Positions 47,853-60,800 of a stretch of DNA of 64,000 nt are shown piece after piece (position 1 is the first letter of the stretch; every line of letters begins with the position of its first letter). The position numbers were made by a program, and so were the translations under genes. Under the pieces are notes generated by a model. The model did not search any database. It saw nothing but the letters and a program-made list of their open reading frames with translations, and had not been told where the DNA came from. The stretch is taken from contig NC_092044.1 of the NCBI RefSeq assembly GCF_003086295.3, positions 8,272,843 through 8,336,842 on the forward strand, written 5' to 3'. Source of the DNA: Arachis hypogaea. Lineage: Eukaryota; Streptophyta; Magnoliopsida; Fabales; Fabaceae.

Positions 47853-50800
47853 CCGCCTATGTTACACTTGCGGTACATAGCCGGTCCCAAGCCCGGATAA
47901 AGGAGGAGGGTTGTGTTAGGTCTTCGGCAACCAACATAAAAATATAGCCGAACCCCCATGACATGAATCAAAGACATTATTGCGCTAAAGCTAGGTTGTT
48001 ACCCGGAAGCAACGCGCTGTATGACTCGAGTACGGTGTCAAAGCAAGAGCCGCTGCATCGGTGCCCGGATGTAGTGTTAAATGAGCAAGGGTTCTCGCGT
48101 TTTCGTGAACGGACGAGGGTAAATAAGCTAGTTCACAAAGTAAAAGGTAAAGGTCGAAGCGACAGAAGGTTGAGATTTGGGACATGGAACATAGGCACTC
48201 TAACAGGAAAGTCTATGGAGGTGGTGGACACCATGATAAAGAGGAAGATTAACATTATGTGCCTACAAGAAACGAAATGGGTTGGTGCAAAGGCTAGGAA
48301 GTTGGATATTTCTGGTTTCAAACTTTGGTATACAGGAAAGGTGAAGAATAGGAATGTGGTTGGAATAATTGTGGATAAACAGTGGAAGAAGGACGTAGTG
48401 GATGTCAAAAGGATGGGAGATCGGATCATCTCTATCAAACTTGTGGTGGAGGGAGGTGCTTTCCATGTGATTAGCGCCTATGCACCGCAAGTGGGTTCGG
48501 ACGAACAACACAAGATAAGATTTTGGGAGGATCTAGAGAGTTTGGTTCAAGGCATACCTTTGGGAGATAAGATTTTCTTAGGAGGAGATTTAAATGGCCA
48601 TGTTGGGAGAGAAGTGACTGGATATGGGAGTATTCACGGAGGCCATGGTTTCGGGATGATCAATGCCGAGGGTAAAACTATTTTAGACTTTTCCTCAACC
48701 TTTGATCTTCTCATCGCAAATACATGTTTTAAAAAGAGAGACGAACATCTTATAACCTATAAGAGTGGCATGACAAGCTCTCAAATCGACTTCTTCTTGC
48801 TGAGGAGAGTCGACCGGAAATTTTGCATTAACTGTAAAATTATTCCGGGAGAGAGTTTGACAACACAACATAGGGTGCTCGTTATGGATTTTCGCGTTGA
48901 GCAAAAGTTGATGAAAAGACATCATACGAAGAACCCAAGGACGAGGTGGTGGCGGACGAAAGGTGAGGAACAAAGAAGCTTCCTAAGACGGGTAGGAGAA
49001 GAGGCAAAGTGAGATGGGAATGGAAGCGCGGAAGAGATGTGGAGGGAGATGGCAGAAGTTATTAGAAGAACAGCAAAAGAAAATTTTGGTGAATCTAAAG
49101 GAATAGGACCAAGAGACAAGGAGTCCTGGTGGTGGAATGCGAGTATACAAGAAAAGATAAAGATAAAAAGGGAATGCTTTAAAGAGTGGTCTTTATGCCG
49201 CAATGCAGATAACTGAAAAAAATATAAGGCGGCTAAGAAAGAGACAAAAGTGTCTGTAAGTGAAGCAAAAACAAGAGCATATGAGGATCTATACCAGTCT
49301 TTGGGCACGAAAGAAGGAGAAAAATGTATATATAGAATCGCAAAGAGTCGGGAAAGAAGAACGAGAGATTTGGATCAGGTTAAGTGCATAAAGGATAAGG
49401 ATGGAGAGGTGTTGGCACAAGAGGAGAAGATTAATGAAAAGTGGAAGAGCTACTTCTACGAGTTATTTAACGAGGGACAGAAGACTCTTCCGAGCCTGGG
49501 TCGATTATGCACAAGGGAAGAAGATCAAAACTTTGACTACTATCGAAGGATTCGAGACTTCGAGGTAAAAGAGGCTCTAAAGCAAATGAAAAATGGCAGG
49601 GCAGTAGGACCTGATAATATCCCGATTGAGGTTTGGAAGGGTCTTGGAAAAAAAGGCATCAACTGGTTAACCAAGCTTTTTAATGAGATTTTAAGGTCAA
49701 AGAAGATGCCTGATGAGTGGAGAAAGAGCACATTGGTACCTATCTACAAGAATAAGAGGGATATACAAAGTTGCGAAAACTATAGAGAGATTAAGCTTAT
49801 GAGTCATACTATGAAGTTATGGGAAAGGGTGATAGAACGGAGGTTGAGAAAAGAGACACAAGTAACAGAGAACCAATTTGGATTTATGCCAGGAAGATCT
49901 ACCACTGAAGCGATATACCTATTAAGAAGGATGATGGAGAGGTATCGTAGTAATAAAAGGGATCTACATATGGTGTTTATTGATTTGGAAAAAGCGTATG
50001 ATAGGGTACCAAGGGAGGTCTTATGGAAGGTTTTAGAAAAGAGGATAGTAAGGATCGCATATATTCGGGCAATTAAAGACATGTATGATGGGGCCACAAC
50101 TAGTGTGAAGACTCAAAGTGGTGTGACGGAGGAATTCCCTATTGGTATAGGATTACACCAGGGATCATCCCTAAGTCCATACTTTTTCACATTAGTCTTG
50201 GAAGTACTCACAGAGCACATCCAAGAGCCTGTGCCATGGTGCATGCTTTTTGCCGATGATATCGTCCTTATGGGAGAGTCAAGGGAAGACCTAAATAAGA
50301 AGTTGGAGTTATGAAGAGAAGCTTTAGAAGTGTATGGTCTGTGCATAAGCCGTAGCAAGACGGAATATATGGAATGTAAGTTCAGTCTGAGAAGGAAAAA
50401 CCCCAATATAGAGGTGAAGATTGGAGAAAACATCCTAAGAAAAGTTAAAAGTTTTAAGTATCTTGGGTGCATCATACAGGATAACGGAGAGATTGAACAG
50501 GATGTAAATCATAGGATCCAAGCAGGTTGGTCAATATGGCGGAGTGCATCTGGTTTTATATGCGACAAAAAAGTGCCTTTAAAACTTAAAGGTAAATTCT
50601 ATCGCACCGCTATAAGACCGGCTATGCTGTATGGTACGGAGTGTTGGGCGGCTAAAGGGGAGCACGAACATAAGCTGAGTGTGGTAGAGATGAAGATGTT
50701 GAGATGGATGAGTAGTCATACGCGATTGGATAAAATAAGGAATGAAGATATAAGAGAGAGAGTTGGAGTAGCACCCATTGTGGAAAAGATGATTGAATCG

Positions 50801-51052
50801 CGTCTCAGGTGGTTTGGACATGTGAGAAGAAGACCATAGAACATCCAGTTAGGAGGGTAGATGAGATGGAAGATGGACAAAGGGCGAAAGGCAGAGGAAG
50901 ACCTAAGAAGACCATTCATGAGGTGGTCAAACGAGATCTACATGTAAACGGTCTCTCTGTAGACATGATATATGATAGAGCACAATAGCGTCGTTTGATT
51001 CATGTAACCGACCCCACTTATTGGGACAAGGCTTTGTTGTTGTTGTTTGTTG
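47853..51052 (+). mobile_element. Near full-length RTE-clade LINE with 8-bp TSD
   Basis: The 3.2-kb element is flanked by TATTAACT at 47845-47852 and 51053-51060. It ends in TTG repeats (GTTGTTGTTG) rather than poly(A), as is usual for RTE LINEs. It encodes one long frame with endonuclease followed by reverse transcriptase and no gag-like ORF, also typical of RTE. Two other pieces of the same family occur in this window (10599-10668 and 33015-34835). Confidence 0.9.
47963..50838 (+). pseudogene. RTE LINE endonuclease/reverse transcriptase ORF, interrupted
   Basis: A single frame runs from 47963 to 50838, broken by TGA at 49010-49012, 49214-49216 and 50312-50314 and ending at TAG 50837-50839. 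The endonuclease part (about 48170-48930) shows GTWNIGTLTG, QETKW, GGDLNGHVG, SQIDF and TTQHR, covering the usual catalytic positions. The reverse transcriptase (about 49560-50300) shows [51 protein letters not shown] and [11 protein letters not shown]. The C-terminal part has RPAMLYGTECWAAK and ESRLRWFGHVRRRP. After 50838 the family's C-terminal sequence continues in another frame, so a one-base indel lies there. It cannot make a full protein as read. The breaks are few, so insertion is fairly recent. Confidence 0.88.
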
Positions 51053-51060
51053 TATTAACT

Positions 51061-51816
51061 TTGAAAGGTAGAAGTAAATTAACTTTTTTTTTAATACAAT
51101 CATTATTTTTTCCTTCAAAAGTTGTATCTAAGCATATGTAAAGATCATAAATGTACTTGTGTTTGAAAAGAGTAAAAGTAATTTTTATTTGCCAAGAAAA
51201 CAAAAAAGCACTCAGATTGTATCAATTTAAGTTAACCAAAATTAAATTTAGCAGTAATTATAAAGAAAAAAAAAAACAACAACAACAAAAAGAACAAAGC
51301 TCAGGACATAATCAACATATGTGGCGTTGAGCTAAAACTTAAGCTTATTCTAAAAAAAAAAAACCTAAATCCAATTTTTGGGGATTCACATTGCACATAA
51401 GTAACTTCAGCACTGGCTGGATTGTTAGACTTGTCCAACTAGTATACATTTCTTGTAAAGGGATTGAAACACTCTAGCTTAAGATGTGTTAATAACACGG
51501 ATAGACCATTTTTTCATCTTGCAAAAAATAATACCAGACAAAATTGAAATAAAATAAAATAAAAAAGACAAAATTAAAATAAAATAAAATAAAAAAGAGA
51601 ACAATTCTGAGTGCTTTTCTAGCATAGATGCTTGAAGCACTCCTCCAAATTCTAGTCCATATATTTTGAACGAAGAAAACAAGAAAAGAAAGAGAGGGGG
51701 AGGGGGATTGCTCTACTTGACATACTTATGAACAAATTGAGTAGGCAGGATTGTAATGCAGCAATGTAAAAGTAGAATGGGGAGTTCAGGTATTTGAACT
51801 TTAGTCAGAGTTAGTC
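51061..51816. other. Spacer between RTE LINE and foldback element
   Basis: AT-rich with A-runs. A minus-strand frame at 51479-51682 is partly low complexity. It could hold the 3' end of the resistance gene's transcript, but nothing in it is recognisable. Confidence 0.3.
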
Positions 51817-52146
51817 GGCACAGGATTCGGTGGTTCAGGAACCTTTGGATCACTTAGTGGTCCAAGTAGAAAACATATTTTTAAAGTTTTTTTATCAATT
51901 GCTACGTAGTTTTTGAACTAATTTTAATTATAAATCAACCCCATATATTTTATTTAATTATAAAAATAGTTTTTATTTTATAAATTATTATTTTATCAAT
52001 TATCAATTATATTTATTAACAATCAAATACAAAAATAACAACCAATTATATCCTCCATTCATCCTAATAATTCCAATTGATTAAAAAATTAACTTTGATC
52101 TCGTTACGTTCGTCCATGGCTTCCAAATCGTGTTTCTTTGAAATTC

Positions 52147-52490
52147 AATCGATTGGTTTTTCAAAACAATCGATTGAATGATAACTCAATCGATTGGTTT
52201 ACACTATATCACAAAACAATCGATTGAAAGTTGTAATGTAGAATGGTAAAAAGCTTATACCAATCGATTGTTTATACTTTCCAATCGAATGAATGCCTCG
52301 AAACAATCGATTGTTTTTGTTACTCAATCGATTGAATTCACAAAAACAACATGGATTTGCCAAATACAATCGATTGGAAAGTGATGACATTGAAATTTTA
52401 GCCAAATTCAATCGATTGGTAATGTAATCCAATCGATTGGAAGGTGACGAAGTTGAATGTTTGGCCAATTTCAATCGATTGATAATGGTA
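52147..52490. repeat. CAATCGATTG palindrome array, left arm
   Basis: Eleven exact CAATCGATTG copies and one altered copy (CCAATCGAATG) lie about 15-50 bp apart in 345 bp. Spacers are also partly repeated (AAATTCAATC..., ...GGTAATG). Counted by eye. Confidence 0.9.
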
Positions 52491-53029
52491 CATAAAATTT
52501 ATAACTGAAACCAAATAACATAGTGTAACACACATCTTTGATCAATATTAAAAAAAAATTAGCCTAATTATGTACATAAAATTCTAAAAAATACAGTTCT
52601 ATCTTTTTTAATTAAGTTAGCTTTAAAATACCAATAATGCTTTTTTATGTGCTGCTTTTAATCTAAAATCCTAGAAAAAAATTGATTTAAAATATTATAA
52701 TGTTATTATATTGGCACAACACTTTATTTTTGTATGATAAATATAAGTACATTTTTATATAAAGTATTTAAAGTATATAAAAATGTACTCCTATTATAAA
52801 AAAATATTTAAAAAGTCATTAAATTTTTATATGTTATTAAAATTTAATAAATATAAGTACATTTTTATATGTTATTTTTAATTCAATGTACTAATAGGAG
52901 TTAAAATTAATTTATATTTAATAATTTTATACTAAAATTAATTTACTATAATTTTGTTTTATACTTCTTTTAGTATATTTTTTTTATATTATATAGTATT
53001 TTTTCTAGTATCTTATTGTACAATGTGTA

Positions 53030-53260
53030 ATTCGAATTACCATTTGATTCGAAATGTGAGTAATTCGAATCAATTTGATTCGAACTTCCTCCTACTCACA
53101 TGTTCCTACTAATTCGAATTGATACAATTCGAACTATGCTTTTATAATTCGTTCTAAGTTGATTCGAATTACTTGTATGCAATGGTTGGGAATAATTGGA
53201 GCCGTATTGATTCGAATTATTAAGGAATGTAATTCGAATAAAGTTGTTTCGAATTACATT
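53030..53260. repeat. ATTCGAAT palindrome cluster in the foldback core
   Basis: Six exact ATTCGAAT (often TAATTCGAATTA-like) and several near copies (GATTCGAA, TTTCGAAT) lie in 230 bp in the middle of the 2.4-kb foldback element. Confidence 0.85.
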
Positions 53261-53671
53261 AAAGTGTACTTTGGTGAATTCTTGTATCAGATTCTTGTTT
53301 GGCTTATATGCGTAATAAACTTCTCTCCTTGGCTTAAACACGTTTTTTACCCTCAGTTTTATATTAACTCTAAATATATTAAAAGAATTTACTCAATATA
53401 TTCTAACATTTAACTAATTGCAAACACTTATCCCAAACATATTTACAAAAATTAGAGCACTGGTTACTAATATTTTAACGAAACTAAATTTGTGCATAAC
53501 ACAAATAAATAAATTAAGCATACTTACTACTTGATACGTTGCTACCTTATCAATATCATATACTTTTTGTATTTTTTACTCTGCCTTACTTGAATAAAAG
53601 CAAAAGGTACTATTGATCGGCAAAATTAATTTTATAAATTACCAATCTATAAATTAATTTTATGTACCATT

Positions 53672-53855
53672 ACCAATCGATTGAAATTGGCAAAACATTC
53701 AACTTCATCACCTTCCAATCGATTGGATTACATTACCAATCGATTGAATTTGGCTAAAACTTCAATGTCATCACTTTTCAATCGATTGTATTTGGCAAAT
53801 CCATGTTGTTTTCGTGAATTCAATCGATTGTTTTGAGGCATTCATTCGATTGGAA
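53672..53855. repeat. CAATCGATTG palindrome array, right arm
   Basis: Five exact copies and one altered copy (CATTCGATTGG) form the inverted counterpart of part of the left array. The left arm has more units, so the arms differ by gain or loss of repeats. Confidence 0.88.
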
Positions 53856-54183
53856 TTTCAAGGAAACACGATTTGGAAGCCATAGACGAACGTAACGAGA
53901 TCAAAATTAATTTTTTAATCAATTGGAATTATTAGGATGAATGGAGGATATAATTGGTTGTTATTTTTGTATTTGATTGTTAATAAATATAATAGATAAT
54001 TGATAAAATAATAATTTATAAAATAAAAAACTATTTTTATAATTAAATAAAATATATGGAGTTGATTTGTAATTAAAATTAGTTCAAAGACTACGTAGCA
54101 ATTAATAAAAAAACTCTAAAAACATGTTTTCTACTTGGACCACTAAGTGGTCCAAAGGTTCCTAGACCACCAAATCCTGTGCC

Positions 54184-54857
54184 CTTAGTCAGTATGTAAT
54201 ATAGAGAAAGATGAAAACGTGTTGGTTTGGATTAGCTTTGTCTGAGTGAAAAAAAAGTTCTTTTTTAAAAAATAAAGTACTCTTATTCAATTATACACTT
54301 ACTTGGATACATCTTTTAAAAAAAGTACTTTTATTAAAAAAGATTTAGCTAACATGTGCCCTAAAAGTGAAAAATTTTAAATGTTTTCTTTTAATGAATG
54401 CAAAACAAATGCATTGGAAACTTAAATTTTTTATATTTTCAGTAAAAATTTTCTTAATTTGTAAATTTAACATGTGCCCTTAGGGCAAAGATAGATAAAA
54501 TAAAACCTATCTAAAACAATAAATTATTTACTTTTTTTCTAAAACTAACAATACCTTGCTTTCGAAAAAAGTAGAAGCAAAAAACGTTTTTAATACTTGA
54601 AAATTCTTTAAAAAGTCTACCCAAATGTAAAATAGCTTTTGTCTATTAAAAAAAATTCTTTTCAAAAAGATGAAAAAAATAACTAATAAGTATTTTTTTC
54701 AAAAGCCAATCCAAACTGACCCGGCACTCAACTAAACAAAAATGTAAAACAGTCCTTTTTAAAGGGAAAAAAATCGTTTTCCACGAACAAATCAATAACT
54801 TTAAGAGATGAAAGAATTTATTCAATCCTTCAATGAAAGAGTACTAACAGAACATAC
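54184..54857. other. AT-rich flank downstream of the LRR gene
   Basis: It follows the donor site of the last recognisable LRR exon on the minus strand. No further LRR exon is readable here. Reading through the donor gives ten more residues and then a stop at 54822. Confidence 0.45.
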
Positions 54858-57800
54858 CTCCAAGTCAAAGGCCTTCAATATGGTAAAGTTGAGGTCAAAT
54901 TCCAGTTGAACAGCATCTTTATCTTCCTCCAACTGAATTGTTGACCACTTGTTCACGCTTACAGTACCTGCACAGAAACTCTCCATCCTTCGACATTTGA
55001 TTACTGATATTTGCTCCAAGGATGGGAAATTTAAAGCAATGTTCCCATTGTAAAACCTTCCAAGCCTAGGTAGAGACTGAAGAGACAAAGTGTTGAGCTT
55101 CTTAAATATTATCTCCTCCTCTGCATGCTTTGATGACTCCTCTACCACTCCAAACACTATTTCTTCTAATGATTCACAATTTTCTATGGACATATTCTTT
55201 AGTTGGCACATAGTTCTGCTAGTTGAGGGTGTAAACAAATAGACAAGCCCATTACATTGTGACACATTCAAATCCGTTAGGCTGGAGAACGATATGTCGC
55301 ATGGTACTAAGTTCCTTAAACAATGGCATTGGTCTATTTGTAATTTTTCAAGATTTTTAGAAATGGGGTCCACCCAATTGTGCTCTAACCCAATGGAATT
55401 TAGCTCAGACAAGGAATTCAATTGCAAACATTTTAGACGTGAAAGGATTTTTTCAACACAATCCATGTCAGGGCTTGTAGAGAAGAATATATCTTTGAAG
55501 GAGCAACAACTCGCAGAAAGTTTTTCTATGTTGGGCGCCATCTGAAGTAGTCCATATGGAAAAGTATCTGAATCATCATGAAAGCATTGCAGTTGAAGAG
55601 CTGGTAATTTGTGCAGGAGGTTTACATGAAACTGACCATCCAAGAATATCATGGCCTCTTCCTTGCTGAGTGCTAGAAACTCCAAGGAGGGCATGACCTA
55701 TGAAGAAGAATTAAGACATAACATATATCATGATAACAATAGTTTTTTGGAACTGTCTGCCAAAATATATAAACTATGAAACATTATCATGGTTCTTTCT
55801 AATGGTAGTTTATGTCTTTATGAATGCCAATCTACAGCTACACTTAACAAAAATAAGAAGTTAAATGCTATCATCTAATAAGGATATTACAAATTAAGAA
55901 AAGAATAAGGGTTATGCTTTCAAAATGTACATATTTTTAATATGATCTTTTAAACTACCATTATTAGCATGCTAACAAATCAATAAAAACAGTTGTACTA
56001 TTTTAATCAATAATATGTCTTGTATTTTAAGCAACATCAGGCATCTATGTAAATACTGCAAATTATTATAAATTAAACAGTAATAGGAGAAGTAGGTCTT
56101 TGAAGAATTTTGCGATGGGCTTATAGGTTTTTCTTTTAAAAAAAATACCACGTAAGTCCTGAGAAAATTTTGTGATAAACTTATAGGTTCCTGGAGAAAA
56201 AATACCAAGTCCTTAAAAAATAGAAAGACTAGATTTATAAGTTCTTGAAAAACTGCAATGTTTGACACAATTCATCCTTCTTAGTCTTTCATTTCATTCT
56301 GTCAATGATCTATAAATCTATCACAAAATTTTCTCAAAGACTTGGTACATTTTTCCTTACGGACTTATAAGTCCATTACAAAATTCTTTAAGGATCTATT
56401 TGTCCTGCTACTCTAAATTAAAAGCAATGGAATTTACATGGTGGATGGTGTTCATTGTTATTTTTTTTCTATATTGATACTTATTGAAACATATGTATAT
56501 ATGCATTTCAACTTATAGTATACACTAAAAGTATTACTATAAAGGAATGCCCCGAAAATTGCATATAGATGGTACCTTTTCAACCAAGAAAAGAGCTTTT
56601 GTGCTATCTTGAAAATCTGGTTGTTCTTTTGGGAAGCTTTGAGAGTCATATGTGAATATCTTCAACTTTTCACAATGGAACAAGTTTATTTGTTTTAGCT
56701 TGGGGCATTCCAACTTATGCGGCCCTGGGTAAAAACACTTGAGTTCTGGCAATGACCACAGTATTATGGAGGTCACACAAGGCAAGACAAACTCTTCATC
56801 AGGTGCTTCAGCTGCTACATCATCCTTTGCAACAATTTCCATCAGCCTACCACATTCTTTTACTTCAAGTTTCTCAAGTTTCACCAGACTTTTGGCCGCT
56901 GATGCTGGAAACAGCCTTTCAAGGTTGCCACATCCATGAACACATACTTCTTGCAGGGTTTCTAGGCCAATAACTTCTTCAGAATCTGAATCCCAGACAT
57001 GTTCAAGATTTGGCAGCTGATCAAAAGTCAATTTCTTTAAGCAAAAGAATCGGGATATGCCTGGTCCTGTATTTAACTTTGCGTCTTTTGCTATATCCTT
57101 CACCTCAAAAATTGCTTTAACGGAATGGCATTCACGTACTACCAGTTCTTCCAATTTACATAGCAAACCAAGTAAATGTGATGGAATTACATTGTATAAG
57201 AATTCACATCTTTCCACGATCAAAGACTTCAAACTGACAAAGCACCTGAATGGGACAGGAAATGGGCCATGCCAAATTCCATGTACCTGTGGCTCGTCGA
57301 CAAGATTCAAAGACTCTTCACTCCTAACAAATTCTGCAACCTGGATATGATAAAATGCAAACGTGAAATCAGTACATAGTTAAGGTGGTTACTCCACAAC
57401 TATCATTGCTATTGTTGGGACATATTCAACCAACTCCTAGATTATGGAGTTTCTAGTTTTCTTTCTCACTTCTCTGTGAACTCTGATATCTTATTGGTTT
57501 GTCCATTTTCCTTGAACCATCTTCCATATTTTAAGTGCTAAATTAATTAATGTGAATTACATGATAATTGAGACTATGGTAGGACACCACCTTGTTATGA
57601 TTGAGAAAGAAGTGGAAAAGTAGCTAATTATTATTCTTTTGTATCATTATTTTCTTTGAGAGTTATGAAGGGAAAAAATGGTATGATAATTTTTTTTTCT
57701 TTTTAATATTTGATATAACAATAAAGAAAAATAGAAAATAGATACATACACGTGCTTCGAAAGACTTGCGTATGACATGATTGAGATCAACTTTCAATGG

Positions 57801-60800
57801 GGTAGCATCTCCATACCTCTGGAATTTCACTTCTAACAATTTGTTAGTGCATAAAGTACCAGCACAGAAAGTATCCATCCTCTGACACTGAATTACTGAT
57901 AATTTCTCCAATGAAGGGAAGTTTAAGGTGACACTCCCTTGATAAAAGCTTTTGAGTCTTGGCAAATATTCAAGATTTAACTTATGAAGCTTCGCAAATA
58001 TTATCTCATCATGATGAAACTCATCTTCCTCTCTAGACAGAATCTCTTCGATGGAATCACAACAGGATATGTTTATCTGCTCGAGTTGAGCCAAACTTTT
58101 GGCAGCTGAGCATGTGAACAAATGGATCATATTACTACAATAAGATGCAGTCAAATGCTTCAGACTGGAGAAACATACTGCAGATGGTACTAAGTTTCTC
58201 AAACGAGAACAACTTCTTGCTTCCAAGGTTTCCAAATTTTTTAGAAGAGATTCTCCTACCCAAGAGTGCTCTAACCCAATGGTAACTAGTTCTGAAAGAG
58301 AAGCTAACTTCAATCTTTTTAGTTGTGATAAGATTCCAGCATGATTGAAATCAGGTCTTTCAGAGCAGAAAATCTCCTTAAAGGAACTATTACTCACTAC
58401 TAGCTCCTCAATATTGGGCACCTTTTGTAGAAATCCACATGGCAGTTCTTCTAAATCATTAAAACTCTGCAAATCAAGAACTTTTACTTTGCGGATGTGA
58501 GTTCCCTGGCATTGTCCGTGCCAAATCATCTTCAATTCTTTTTCACCGAGTGACAGATTGTCCAGGAGAGATGTAGCCTTGGGAGAGAAATAAATGATGA
58601 AGCAAAAGAGGGTTAGAGGATTTCAACAAGCTAAAGCAATTATAAGAAACATGAAAAATACACCTAATTAAAAATCGAAAAAGGATGAACTAGGTAATAT
58701 TAAAATGAGATTACTGAAGATATCTGAAGTGGCCCATAAAGGAGAATGATTCATGCTAATAGTAATACTAATGGTAAATAGACACTTGAAACACTAATTC
58801 AAATTAAATAATTAAATTAGAAAAGATGAAAAGAGGAATGAGTTTATAACAAACACATCCCTTAAACAACGACTATGAATGGGGTGTATGAGGATTTAGA
58901 TTGTGAGAATCACTTGACTATAAGAACTTTCACTATGCTAAGGACTCGCTTAAAAGTTTAATTAAAGTAGTTGACATTGTTATTAAAACTTTATAATAAG
59001 GTTATGTGGCTATTGTTGTATCTTGTATGCAACATTAGTAGTCAATGCTGTTGAGATATCTTGTATATTTTGTAGAGATTTATATTCATTATCTACAACT
59101 ATTAGGGTATATATGATAAGATTAGATTAGATGTAATTATTTAATTCCATCAATAGAGAATTTTTTTAATATATATACCGGCTGGCTGAAAATCTGAAAT
59201 CAATCATGAAACATATTGGAGAGTTTATTATATAGGAATAATCATTATATATCACTATAATATGGATAAGTTATTGGATAACAAAATAAAAGAACCTATT
59301 TACAATAATAACAAGATAAAGACAAACTTGGAAGTTACAACTATAGATAAGATAAAATAAACTGAAATTAACCTCAACTAGCATAAGAGATTGTTATCTG
59401 TGATAAAAAATTTATCATCATAGTCATACAACACAAAAGCATAGCGAAATTCTCATCACAATTCTCAATCCATGCGTATAGCGTTAGTAAAAAATACTAG
59501 TGAAATTATTTGCAATACCATTATAAGAAAAGGAAGAAAAATACTATGTACTTTAGTATTTTTGAACCCCACTTTTATAGACATTATTTAAACACTTGGA
59601 GATCATATGTAAAACATTGGTGAATCTGCCCATGAGAAATTTCATTATTTATTCAATGATCTCAAGTTGCCCAAAGATGTCAATAACTATGAATTCAAAA
59701 TATCATTTTTCAGTGAAAAATTAGTCAACCCGCAACAAGGAAAAGGTGGTTAAGCAATTATGTACCTCTTTGGCACAAACTTGATCCTCAACTTGTGGAT
59801 CTTGACCTGTGAATGTCTTCAACTGAACACAATGCAATGAACAGTAAAAACAGTTGAGCTTTGGCAAATCCAACAATGTCAATGAGGTCAAACAGGGGAA
59901 TATAAAATCTAGATTTGTTCCTTTTGGGGCTGCTTCAATGCCTGCAACAATTTCCACCAATTTCTCACAGTGCTTCACCACTAGATTTTCAAGTTTCACA
60001 AGATCTTTGGCTGTGGATGCTGGAAATAAACTTGTAAGGCGTTTACATCTTTCAACATGTACTTTCTGTAGTTGAACTGTCAGAACCCCATCAGGATCTT
60101 CATTCCAAACACACTCCAGATTTGGCAACTTCTTTACTATTAATTTCTTCAGGGAAAAGGGGACTGGTGTCTGTGGTGACCCTACAATCATTCTTTTGTC
60201 TTTCGATACACATTTCACATCAAATATGGTTTTCACTGAATGACAGTTCCGAACTTCCAAACTCTGTATCTTACTTAACAAGGGAAGTAAATTGAAAGGT
60301 ATTACTTCTGACAAAAATTCACACCCTTCCACAACCAAGGACTCCAAATTACTGAAGCATACATCTGGGACTGGCATCAAGCCGTACCATATCTCTTGAT
60401 AACAGGGGCTAAGGCTCAAATATTGTGAATTACATGCAGATTCTGCGATCTACACATGAAAAATAAGAAATTAAAATCACTTCTTTATGCTTACAGTAAC
60501 AACTGAAATGTTTAACCACAATAGTTTTCTTAAAATTAAAATTAAAATGGATAATTTTGATTTTTGCTTCAATGATGGACACTGTTCTTTAGTTTTCCTT
60601 TTTGCTAGGTAGATATGATATCCAATTTTTTTTCTTGGATACATACCTTAACGGCTTAACTGACTTATCACTTATCAGTCATTTATTATGCTACTTGTTA
60701 TGATCAAAAGACTTGTAAATTAGCTTGACTAGATTTAGACCCACATGTTGCATGAGGCGAAAATGTATAGATCTATCTATCTATGGATTTTTATTATATA

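Larger units (their letters stand above)
51817..54183. mobile_element. 2.4-kb foldback element with palindrome-array arms
   Basis: The left arm (51817 to about 52505) and right arm (about 53640-54183) are inverted copies, both outwardly beginning GGCACAGGATT(C/T)GGTGGT and sharing CCACTTAGTGGTCCAAGTAG. Adjacent TTAGT(C) occurs on both sides (51811-51816; 54185-54190), a possible short target duplication. The inner arms carry repeated CAATCGATTG, and the centre carries repeated ATTCGAAT. No transposase frame is seen in the 1.1-kb core. The superfamily is unresolved. Confidence 0.82.
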
